Part shown: one piece after another, positions 10,542-22,500 of the stretch
Layout of the letters: each line of letters opens with the position of its first letter
Position numbering within the stretch: position 1 is the first letter of the stretch
Assembly (NCBI RefSeq): GCF_036373705.1
Contig: NC_089867.1
Span: forward strand, 16,021,501-16,085,500
Direction: 5' to 3'
From: Amia ocellicauda
Lineage: Eukaryota; Chordata; Actinopteri; Amiiformes; Amiidae
Length of the DNA stretch: 64,000 nucleotides
The notes under the pieces: generated by a model
Databases searched by the model: none
What the model saw: only the letters and a program-made list of their open reading frames with translations
Told to the model about the DNA's origin: nothing
Position numbers and translations under genes: made by a program

Positions 10542-13500
10542 TCAGGTCTTGTTCAGTGTCCAGAGCGGGTCGAGGGAGCTCAGGGGGTCGTCCTCAGAGG
10601 GCACCCCCTGCAGGCCCTGGCCTTCGGGCGGCTGCAGGAAGCTGTGCTTGCTGATGCGGGGCTTCCCCCGGGCGCTGCTGTCCAGCGTGAAGGCCTCGGG
10701 GGTCAGGGACGCCAGCAGCTCCAGCGAGGAGGAGGAGGAGGAGCCGATCGGGGCATCAGAGGGTGGCGCGTCGCAGTGGTGATTGGAGGAGGGGTGCGGC
10801 CCCTCAGCACTGTCCTCCAGTGGGGGGGGGGAGTGCGTCTTCACAGGAGAGAAGGACAGAGGAGGGGAGAAGGAGGGCAGGGGGTCACTGGGCTGTGCTG
10901 AGAGAGGGGGCTCCGGCTGGGGCTGGGGCTGGGGAGGCAGGCCGCCAGACTCCACACCCCCCAGACAGGGGAAGCCTTGCTGGGCAGCAAAGGGCTCCAG
11001 GCCGGGGTCTAGGCCCGCCTCAGCGGAGCAGGGGGGGCGGATGCTGAGCTTGGCGATGGTGGCTTGAATAGAACTGATGGGCATGTCCCCCCCCAGAACG
11101 ATGTCCTGGGACTCCTGCCGAGAGTAGGGCTGAAACGGGAGAGTGAGAGGCAGCGTGAGAGGAGAGGACAGGCCTGGGGCGCGTGCGTGCGTGTGCGTGT
11201 GTGTGGGAGCCGAGGCCCGGGTGGGGGCGGCCGTACCTTGAGGGCGGTGCTGCTGGCGCTCTTGCTGCAGGGCGCGGTGGGGACGCCGTGGCGCTGCAGG
11301 ACCTGCTCGGCGTGCTTCAGGACAGCTTCGTAGCAGAACTTCAGGTGCAGCTAAAGGACACGGGGGGCGCTGTTATTTGCACATATGCTTGTGAGGATGT
11401 TTTTGTGTGTAGACCTGGCCTGTCGTGTGGTCCTGTACCAATAACCTTGCCTCTGTGTGTCAGAGCTTGGGTGCAGCACTCACCTTTTCTTGCAGCATGT
11501 TCTTCCTCTGCTGCCTCATCCTCCTCACCAGCAGCGGCAGGTCTGGGATGCCATTCCCTGCCTCCAGCTCCTGCAGCGCCGCATACAGCAGACAGAGGGC
11601 GCCAGTCCGGCCCACCCCCGAGCTGACAAAACACAAGACGGGCAATGAACCAGCCGCTCCTTCAGACCCCACGAACACCCCACCACACATTCATGTATCC
11701 TCATAGCCCTAACATACAGACGTGCATACAGATTAACACACAACAGATGGATATCCAGCCCCTCCCGTGTACCTGCAGTGGACCACGACGGGCGTGTGCA
11801 GGGGGCGCTGGTGCAGGTAGTGGCCATGGACCTCCTGGATGAAACGGATCAGATTGCTCTTACTGTCAGGGAGACCCCTGGAAGGAGAGAGAGAGAGTGA
11901 CTCGCACAGCCCTCTTGCACACCGCAGCATTGTGCCACACTCGTGCTGAGCGCAGTGAGCACTCACAGCTCTGGCCAAGACGTGAATTGCAGGTGGATGA
12001 CGGTGCGTTTGAGACTCTGGTCGCGGTACTGCAGCCCAATCATGCGCTCCACGTGGGTGGGGGTGGTCTTCTGAGTGGTGAGGGTCACGGTGAGCGGCCC
12101 CTGGGACAGCTGCTGGCCCCGCTCCGACGGGAAGTACCGCAGGACCTTTTGCTGAGGGAGCAGAGGAAGGAGCATCACTACAGAGGGCAAGCTGAACTGG
12201 ACACGGCTACACCAGACATGGGGAAATGTTTTTTTCTCAGTTTATTACACACTACTTTGTACAGACATTCTTGCAAGGTGGAAATGGGCGCGGGCCAGAC
12301 TGACCATGACCGTGTCTGGACTGACCTTCTCTATTTCGGCCTCAGACACCAGCATGACGATCAGCGAGACCTTCTGCTCATAGACCATGAGCCAGAAGTC
12401 GGCGGCGGTGCCGGTGAGCGGGGCCTGCGTGGCGATGAGGCAGGGGCAGTAGGGTGACAGATCCTCCACAAAGCTGGCGTTGATGTAGTCGTCCTTGCCA
12501 GACTGCAGCACGACGCGGTTGCGATCGTAGGGCATGATGTCCTGGTGCCGGTTTTTCATGCTGTAGCAGCGCGCGATGGCAATGGACAGCTGCCGCGCGT
12601 CCTTCTCCTGCAGCTCCTGCAGCTCCTTCCACAAGTTGTCCAGCTCCGAGGGCCCACCTCCCGCTGCCAGGGGCCTCTCCAGCGCCTGCACTATGCTTCG
12701 GAATCGTTCCAGGTCTGCGCACAGGTGGGACACGCGCTCTGGGGCTTGGTAGGGGTCGCCCTCGATCAGACGCACGCCCTCTGCCTTCCTCCTGCGCTGC
12801 CCCTCCTGCGGGTCGGCTTTGGTGGGCAGTAGCACGTTGGCGGCGGCCTTGGGGCCCCCGTGCTGGCTCTCAGGGCTGGACGACAACAGGTCGTCAGTGC
12901 TGGTGCTCTGCCGCTGGAACAGGGGCTCTGCAGAGCCGGGGGGTGGCAGGCTGCCCAAAGAAGAGGAAGAGGAGGATGGTGGAGGGAGGTGAGCCCCCAC
13001 GGGGGTCAGGGAGGGGGAAGGCCTCTGAGGGATGAGGCCCAAGGATGAGGGACTAGGGGAAGGGGAGGGTGACGGGGCTGGCGAGGGGGGGATGACGCTG
13101 GGGGGCTGCGACACAGGAGCCCCCGAGGAGGGAGGCAGGATGTGCTGGGGGTGTGGGAGGTGGGCCCCCGGGTGCTGTAAGGAGACGGCAGGAAGACCAG
13201 CACCAGAAGCAGGAGGGTAGGACATGGAGGTGGGGGTGGAGGCGACTGGGGGCATGGCCTGAGGGACCAGGGGCTGAGGCTGCTGTTGTTGTGGGGGCAC
13301 GTGAGGCGCCTGGTGGGGCAACATAGGAGCTCCCCCAGGGTAACACATTGCCCCCGAATGTGGGGGTAGAGCCTGCTGGGGCATGTGCATGGGAGGCTGG
13401 GACGCAGGAGGCAGGTGAGACTGGGAGGAAGGCGGCAGCTGAGGCTGTGTTGGGATGCAGTTAGGGAGCATGTGAGGCTTTGAGGGGAGGGTCGAGGAGG

Positions 13501-16500
13501 GTAGCTGGGGCTGACGAGGCACCGGGCCTTGGGGGAGGTGAGGCTGTGACAGATGGGAGGGGGGAGGTGGCAGGTGTGGCTGGGAGGGATGTGAAGTCAT
13601 TAACTGGGGTTGAGAGGGCATGGAGGCTGGGGGTAGTTGGTGCTGGGAGACGGGGGGGAGATGAGGCTGGGAGGGGCGAGTGCCAGGCAGGAGGTGAGGC
13701 TGTGAAGGCTGGTACTGGGACTGCGGGGGCAGGCCTGGGTGCATGTGAGGCTGGGGTTGCCCGAAGTGCTGAGGCAGCGGCTGCCGGGGCAGGTAGTGTG
13801 GGTACTGCTGGTGGGGCTGCTGGCCTGGGTGTTGGGCCAGGGCAGGCTGGTAGGGCGGCTGCTGCTGCCCAAGGGCACGGGGAAACGGAGCGGGGGGCTG
13901 GGGGTACTGCTGCGGGGGCTGCTGCATCTGCATGTGCGGCTGTGGGTAAGAATTGAACTGCCCGACTAGGGGTGGCGGTCCATACCCAGCAGGGGGCATC
14001 TGTGGCCGGGATGGATGCATGGCATTGGCAGCTGGGAAGGGGTGCTGGCCAGGGGCGGGGGTGTAGCTGGGGATAGGGGTCTGCACGCTGTCTACTGTGG
14101 TGGTGGAGGGCCGCAGGGGCACAGGGCCGCCTGGGTGTCTGGGCATGGGGCCGCCGGGCTGGGAGTGCGGAGGCGGGCCATAGCCGGTGCCAGGGGGATG
14201 CTGGGGGGAGGGGCCCTGCATAGCTGCCGGGGTAAAGGGGGCCTGCCGGGGAAGGGCTGCGCTAGTAGGGGGGAAGGGCTGGGAGGGGTAGTGGGGCAGT
14301 CTGGTCAGGGCCTCGGGGGGGGGCAGCTGCCCAGGGAAGCGGGGCTGAGCATAAAGAGCAGTTGCTGGCCAGTGTAGAGGAGGGCCACCTGTGCTCCCTG
14401 GGAGGAAAGTCTCAGGGGCAGGGGGCCGGGGCCCCCCAGAGAAGGGCATTGGGGCGTCAGGGGGCAGGCTGCGGAGCTCCTCTGGCAGTTCCCCCCCCAG
14501 CCCCAGGATGGCTGCACTCAACTGAGCCAGCTCAGGGTCCTCGATACTCGCACCAGAGTCCATGTCGGAGGCCTTCTTCTGCAGCGGGGGCTTGGGGGCT
14601 GTGGGCCGGGGGGGCGCCTTCTTCTGCATCTCCCTAATGAGAGGAAAAGAGACGGCGATGAGAACAACTTTGAATTATCCAGGAAAGGTTATCCACTAGA
14701 CTGTTCACTGTGCTGATGACTGGGCAGACAAAACTAAATAACAAAACTAATAACAGAATATAATCTCTCTCTCACAAAAAGATTAGGATTAGAATTTGAT
14801 TCAATGAAACCTTGAATGAAATTGTGACATTCCCCAAATCAATGTAAATGAATGTTGTTCCTGGAACTCAAGTCTTTGTATGCAGTGCATTTTCATCTCA
14901 CGAGTATCTTTTTTGACAGCAGGTTAATCCTAGCTTGCTACTGCTATAGCAGGCTGGCTCATTCACTAACTAGTCGTTATTCAGTCACTAGTTGTCTTTT
15001 GTATTCTGTGAAGAGGGCAGGGTGTCTGTCACTTAGATGTTTGCAAACTTGCACTGTACTGCTCTGTAGCCTCTTTTAGACAGACATCTGCCCCCTTGAG
15101 CAGATTTAGAGAAATTACGAGACCGACTAATTTCTCTCAATCATGACAACGTGACACATTTGACAGAAGTACTGAACGCAAAACAAATCTAGTATCGAAC
15201 CGTTTTCTTTTTTTTTTTTTTTTTTTTTTTTTAAAGTATCGATAAAGGGTGGAGTTTGCGGAACAGCCGTGCAACACCAGTCATCACCTCTCCAGCAGCT
15301 GCTGCCGCTCCTCCTCCCTGGCCTGGCTCACGGTCTTGGCGCGCTCCAGCAGGCGGGAGGCCTTGGCCTCCAGGTCCTCATAGAACTCCTTCCCCTCCTG
15401 AGACTTCTTCATTAAGTCCTCATACGCCTCGTAGGAGGAGACCAGCGTCTGGACGGTGCTGTTCCACCTGAGTACAGCATCCGACACACAATGTCACACA
15501 CAACGTCACAATGTCACACAGAGACAAAGAACCCACCCCCACAGCGCTCCCATCTCTCACTTGCTCTCTGTGTCAGCCAGGCTCTTGCGCACGGTGGCGT
15601 ACTGCACGTTGGCCTCAGTCAGGGCCTTCAGGATATTCTCCTGGGCAGACAGGTTCTGGTCAATATACACCTTCACCTGCTCGTACTTCTTTAACTGCTC
15701 CTCGAATAACCGCTAAGAGAGAGAGAATCATACTTAGTGCAGTCCTCTCTGTTGGCAATACACTGCCATGGGAGCAGTTAGCGCAGTGAATGTACAGCGC
15801 ACACTGCAGTGTGTCAGTGTACCTTCATGTCAGCGCGCTCTGTGGTGACCAGCACGCTGGTGATGTCATCCTGATGGATCAGGTCTCTCAGCTGCTTCTC
15901 CAGCGAGCTGCGCTGCTCCCGCATCTCTGACACCTTCCCCAGGATCCTCTTCATGGACTGCAGCACAGCCATGTCCTCTGCTCACACACACACACACGGG
16001 TCATTGTGAGACAGCACATCCAGATGGCACATCCCTGTAGTATTAACTAACAGCACAGACTGCACAACCCCCAGGCTACAGCCCTGCCACTTGCACGCAG
16101 CTCTTTGCACTTCTCACCCTCGCTGAGCTGGGGACGGGGCAGGGCGTCGTGCAGGCTGTCCAGCGGGCCGCTCAGCAGGCGCAGGCTGCCGATGTGCAGG
16201 TTCATGGCGCGGTGCAGCTCGGTGTTGGTGAAGCTGGCCTTCTCGTGCACCTCCTGGTACTTGTCCAGGTCGCGGCGCAGCTCTCCCAGGGCGGGGTGGG
16301 GCGCCGGCGCCGCCTGCTTCCCCAGGGCCTCCTCCAGCTGGCGCTCGCGGGCCTCCTCCTCATCCAGGACGTCCCGGATCTCTCGCAGAGAGGCCTCCAC
16401 ATCCGTGAACACGCCGGACAGCACTGAGAGAGAGTAAATGAGAGAGTGAATGGGTGAGAGTGAGAGAGAGAGAGAGGTAGTGTAAGAGTTTCACAGCAGA

Positions 16501-19500
16501 GGCTCACCTTGCATGGACTGGATGAGGCTCTTGACCGTGTTGGGCCGCACACTCAGGGCCGCACACTTCTCCATCAGCACCGGCGGGATGTGGCTGTATG
16601 TGTCCAGGTTGTCAACAGTGTCAGGGTCCAGGCGCAGGGAGTCCATGAACTGCCTGCAGATACACACATACAGTCACATATCCTGCACTCACACACATCT
16701 TTCTGTTTGGGCCTTGATATACACTCACCTAAAGGATTATTAGGAACACCATACTAATACTGTGTTTGACCCCCTTTCGCCTTCAGAACTGCCTTAATTC
16801 TACGTGGCATTGATTCAACAAGGTGCTGAAAGCATTCTTTAGAAATGTTGGCCCATATTGATAGGATAGCATCTTGCAGTTGATGGAGATTTGTGGGATG
16901 CACATCCAGGGCACGAAGCTCCCGTTCCACCACATCCCAAAGATGCTCCATTGGGTTGAGATCTGGTGACTGTGGGGGCCAGTTTAGTACAGTGAACTCA
17001 TTGTCATGTTCAAGAAACCAATTTGAAATGATTCGACCTTTGTGACATGGTGCATTATCCTGCTGGAAGTAGCCATCAGAGGATGGGTACATGGTGGTCA
17101 TAAAGGGATGGACATGGTCAGAAACAATGCTCAGGTAGGCCGTGGCATTTAAACGATGCCCAATTGGCACTAAGGGGCCTAAAGTGTGCCAAGAAAACAT
17201 CCCCCACACCATTACACCACCACCACCAGCCTGCACAGTGGTAACAAGGCATGATGGATCCATGTTCTCATTCTGTTTACGCCAAATTCTGACTCTACCA
17301 TCTGAATGTCTCAACAGAAATCGAGACTCATCAGACCAGGCAACATTTTTCCAGTCTTCAACGGTCCAATTTTGGTGAGCTTGTGCAAATTGTAGCCTCT
17401 TGTTCCTATTTGTAGTGGAGATGAGTGGTACCCGGTGGGGTCTTCTGCTGTTGTAGCCCATCCGCCTCAAGGTTGTACGTGTTGTGGCTTCACAAATGCT
17501 TTGCTGCATACCTCGGTTGTAACGAGTGCTTATTTCAGTCAAAGTTGCTCTTCTATCAGCTTGAATCAGTCGGCCCATTCTCCTCTGACCTCTAGCATCA
17601 ACAAGGCATTTTCGCCCACAGGACTGCCGCATACTGGATGTTTTTCCCTTTTCACACCATTCTTTGTAAACCCTAGAAATGGTTGTGCGTGAAAATCCCA
17701 GTAACTGAGCAGATTGTGAAATACTCAGAGCGGCCCGTCTGGCACCAACAACCATGCCACGCTCAAAATTGCTTAAATCACCTTTCTTTCCCATTCAGAC
17801 ATTCAGTTTGGAGTTCAGGAGATTGTCTTGACCAGGACCACACCCCTAAATGCATTGAAGCAACTGCCATGTGATTGGTTGGTTAGATAATTGCATTAAT
17901 GAGAAATTGAACAGGTGTTCCTAATAATCCTTTAGGTGAGTGTAGATTCAACTACACCGATTCAAAACATAATTTATGCATTTAACATTGTTCGTTTATT
18001 TGATCTTTTTCAACAGGAAAATATCCAACTACGACCACGTGAGAGATAGAGTGTGTGTGTGTCCGAGACCGGCAGTGGCACTCACTCCAGAGCCTCATTT
18101 TTGCTGTCGATCTTTGTCATTATGTCTCGCAGCAGCTTGGCCTTCTCCTCACTGCGAGGGATGGAGTGGGGGAAGAGGAAAGAAAAGATCGATTGGGTTA
18201 ATCCGTTTGAAATTCTGAGCTCTAAGACAAGATGTCAGACTGCCCCCCTTCGCACCTGTAGAGAGAGGAGGCCTCGTGTGCTGCCATTGGCACCAGCTTG
18301 GAGAAGATGTCCGGGCCAGTGACGCTGGGATCGGTTGGGTTCACTGGCAGAGCTTTCACCAGTGGGGCGCCTGCAGAGATAGAAAGAGGAGGCACTGTGA
18401 GACAGACGGCTGCCGAGAGAGAGGGGGACACAGAGACAGGGGACTGCAGAATGACAGGGTTAAGACCGAGCTGGGGGGTACCTTTGACAGAGGGAAGCGT
18501 GTCCAGGGCAGGCACAGTCTCGTGGTAGATGAAGTCGTTATCTTTCTTGGCAGAGTTGAACCTGGAACAGAACAGAACCGAGACTTCAGATGGACAGACG
18601 CACTCGGGCCCTTGGCCAGGCGGACAGGGTACCACTGGTTGAAGGGAGCTGTGGGGGGGGGGACTCGTGCAATCTCAAATCGGGATCCTGTCTGCTCTTA
18701 ATCTGAGGCAGATTTCATGGGGGACCCTTCCACCCATGAGGAGAGATGGTAGGACGGGGATACGCACAGAAACACACAATTACTTACTTTCCTCCAATGA
18801 CGTCCATGGTGAACCTCAGGGCGTCCTGCACGCTGTCTGGCTGACCCTGTTCCAGACAGACGGAGAGAAGGAGGGATGGAGAGAGAGGAGATCATTAACA
18901 GCTTTCCATCCAAGACCATGTAGGACTAACTTCTCTGGTCTGAATTGTGAAATCTGTCTCTGTTAAGTCTGATGGCATGCAGATGTGTTGTGTGACCAGT
19001 GTTGTACTGAGGCCTGGTCTATCAAAAACTGTAGTGAGCAACACGGCCTCGTCCAGCTGTCTCTCTGCAGTGTTGGTGCTCGGCAGGGTGGCGGAGCAGC
19101 ACGGTTACCTTGGCCAGTTTCACGGCTTCGGTCAGCTTGTCCAGGGCGCTCTGCAGGTACGCCAGCTGCACAGAGACAGAGACTTTAACACACTGTGTGA
19201 CTGATGTGAACGTAACCTGAAATAGAAGTCTGCATAGTTACTGTAGTGAATACACACACTCAGTGCTGTAGAAACATGATTTTAAGGATTGAAATAAACA
19301 CTCCCACCCCATCCACAAGCACAGAAAACAAGCACGACAGTGAGAGGAAGACCTACCCTCTCCCCGTGCTTCTGCTGCTCCTCTGCCTGTTTTCCCATGT
19401 GCAGCTGTAGAGAGAGTGAAGGAGAGTGAGCTATTTTAGGAAAATGTGAGTGTTTGCTGCTATACAGACACCGTCACAAAGAGAGGACCTTCACAAAGGG

Positions 19501-22500
19501 TTCTGCTGCAGTTAAGGTAAAACCACAGGAAGAATCAGAAAGAGATGGAGGTCAGAGTTCAAACTGGGGTGGAAAGATTAACCACACTGGGTCTCTGGGT
19601 TCTCTGAGCTGCCGCACCACAGAGCCAGGGAGAGCGGACTCACGTGTGCGATGGACGCAAAATAGTAGATCTTCATCTGCACTAGCTTCTTCCAGTCCTT
19701 CTGGATCTTGCCCAGCAGCGAGGCCGTGTCAGAGTTCTCCAGCGCGCGGCATGCCTCCTTGTAGTAGTCCACCACCTGTGGGTCACACACACTGCGTCAG
19801 AACCACATACTGGGTCGGAAGCCAGAGTAGACGGGTGGGATCGGGGAGAAGGCCTACCTGAGCGCTGATCCGAGCCACTAGGAAGCTCTTCCTGTTGTCC
19901 AGCATGGACTTCTCCAGCAGACACTCTTGAGCCTGGCCCTGAGGCAGAGCACAACACATGGGTCAATCTCAGCACCGAGCGTGAGGGAGAGGTACGGCAC
20001 AGGACGCAGAACTTGAATCTTTTACAGCCGTGCGTTATAGGACATGCGTCCTTGAGTGAGCGCCTGATCCCCACAGGGACAAGCTGAAGGACCGCGATGG
20101 ACGGGAGGGGACGGCGGGGCTCACCAGCATGAGGTTGATGTTGAGGTTGAGGATCTGGTGGCTCATATCCACGCTGAAGTTGTGGCTGAAGTGATCCCGC
20201 AGGTAGGAGAAGGCCCCTGCTGAGCACTGGAAATGGGTGCAGGAGACCTTCATTCCCTGGAGCGGGGGAAAGACGAAGAGAGAGAGAGGATGGGCATCAG
20301 AGAAAGGGAAAGGAAAAGAGCAGTGGAAAGAGATGGAAAATATAAAGAAGGACAGCCAACAGTAAAATAGACCGGCGCGCGCACACACACTCTAAAAGTA
20401 CAGAGCTGGCCAGTGGCAGAGCACACAGACATGCCAGGTGGAGGTCAGAGAGACAACACAGAGATGTACAGGACAGTGACAAATTAAGCAGTCAGACAGC
20501 CTGAAGGGACACATTGTCAGAAGTGGGATGCAGCAGGCACAGCTCACCTCCTCCGACACCCTGTTGTCCATGGCTCCCAGCATGGAGTGCAGCGCCCCTG
20601 GGGAGAAGCAGTGTGAATACAGGTATGGCTGAACTTCACAGCATGCAATGCCACTAACCTGTAGGTTTCCCCTACAACATAGCACTACTTTTAAAGCACA
20701 TTATTGCTGAAGTATCAATAAAAACAATTATTTCTCCATACAAACTACTTCAGCCACTGTAACTTAAACCAGCCTGCCGTTTCTCAGCCCTCAGAGAGAG
20801 AGAGAGAGACACTGCCCTCACCCAGATTGTAAAGGATGCAGGCCTGCTCATAGCTGATATCATCGTGAGTAACCGTCTTTCCAGAGAAGATCTCGGTCCT
20901 GGAAGAGACAAACTCACATCAAGCAACAGAGTGGGCCCAGAGCTGACCATACTCTGACAGAGAGGACAGCATGGGGATGACATCACTGTGACAAAGGGTA
21001 GTAGAGGGGATCAGAGTACAGCGGCTCGGGGTCTTCCTTACCAGGAGATGGGCACAGATGCCTCCTGCCCAGAGCCCAGAGGCACGCGGCTCTGCAGGTA
21101 GTGCAGCTGGCCGAAGTATTTCCGTAGGGTGCTGCAGCCCTCGAAATCCCGAGTCACATTCACCGCACTCTGCCAGGGACACGCAAAACACACGTTAGGC
21201 TCTGCACGCAACGCTGCTGGCTTACATGCCAGAGGCAGAGCTCCTTACACCTGAAACACCTGCACTGCAATGAGTCTTGATACAGTCTCTGTGAATCGGA
21301 GAGAAATGCCCCCCAGACCCTCCTGGCCCCGCCCACCACCTGCCTGTCTGAGCTGTTCCAGTTTCTTCAGTTGCTCATTGTAGTTATCCGGGTTCTCCCC
21401 ATAGTTCTTCAGGATGAACTGGGAAAGAGGGCAGGAGACAGAACACTTAGTGAACAACATCCTTTCAGTGAGGATGCAGCCTTACTGCACCAAACAACCA
21501 CAGATTTTAACACATAACCCCCCCCATTAAAGGACCAAAGATGTAAACTGAAATAACATTATTTTATAATAATTATAAATAAAATGCATCTGTAGGGGTA
21601 GTGAGTCCTAATACCTGGTGACTATTGATGATAGATAAAGCAGACAGTTTACTACTCACTGTCTAAAACAAACCCCGTTCGCAGCTGCTTTTGCTTTCTG
21701 CCACTGAGTTTAAAATCGAGACTCTGACAAAATCAAAACATCTGAAAACATTTGGTTACCAGCTGGGATCCCTAATAATACTGTACCACGAAGCTGTCTC
21801 AAGAAACAACATCTATTTAGCACAGTTCTAAGAGCAGCCATCTTTGTTCCACCTCTACCCATTGATCTGCCTTGGTGTGAGTCCTTATATTTATTACAGT
21901 CCACCACATCAGCTTACTGCTGACAGAAGGCACTCCTATAGATTACTGCTGCAGTCCTGCCTCTGCGTTTCCCAGATGGTTACTGATGCTGTGATAAGGG
22001 TCCTGCTCTTATCGAATGCACCCTAGTGAATTATACTACCCTGCAGGCTCATATCACCTACAAAGTGTTCGCTGGATACACAGGCACATACACACAGACT
22101 CTCTCACAACAAACAAACACACAGACAAAAATCAGACCCCAATGACACACAGATCTACAAACAAACACTCAGAAACTCGCTCACAAACATACTGTGTGCA
22201 TTCCCAGACCCAGTCAGTTCTGTTCAATATAACCGCTGATTTTAAAAGCATTGTGTCGCAGTTCATAATGTTTCTATTCTTCCTCAGGGCTGCATAGTTA
22301 CAGGAATAATGAACCCCAGCTCTTCTCCAGGCAGGCTGGGATTACCTGAGGGCGAGCCGGTCTGGCGCCCAGCCCCAGCCCACTGCAGCCTGTGTGTCTG
22401 ATAGCGAGCGCTCTCCTAACGAGAGTCTGAATGGGCTAGATCGTACAATTCATTCAGCATCAGCATATTCAAAGGGACGGTAATGAGAATCAGTCAACAA

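Noticed and set aside
13480-13956. Long plus-strand open frame rich in Gly and Ala
   Set aside because: It is the antisense of the Pro/Gln-rich PTPN23 exon; low stop density comes from composition, and the minus-strand frame joins perfectly to conserved exons.
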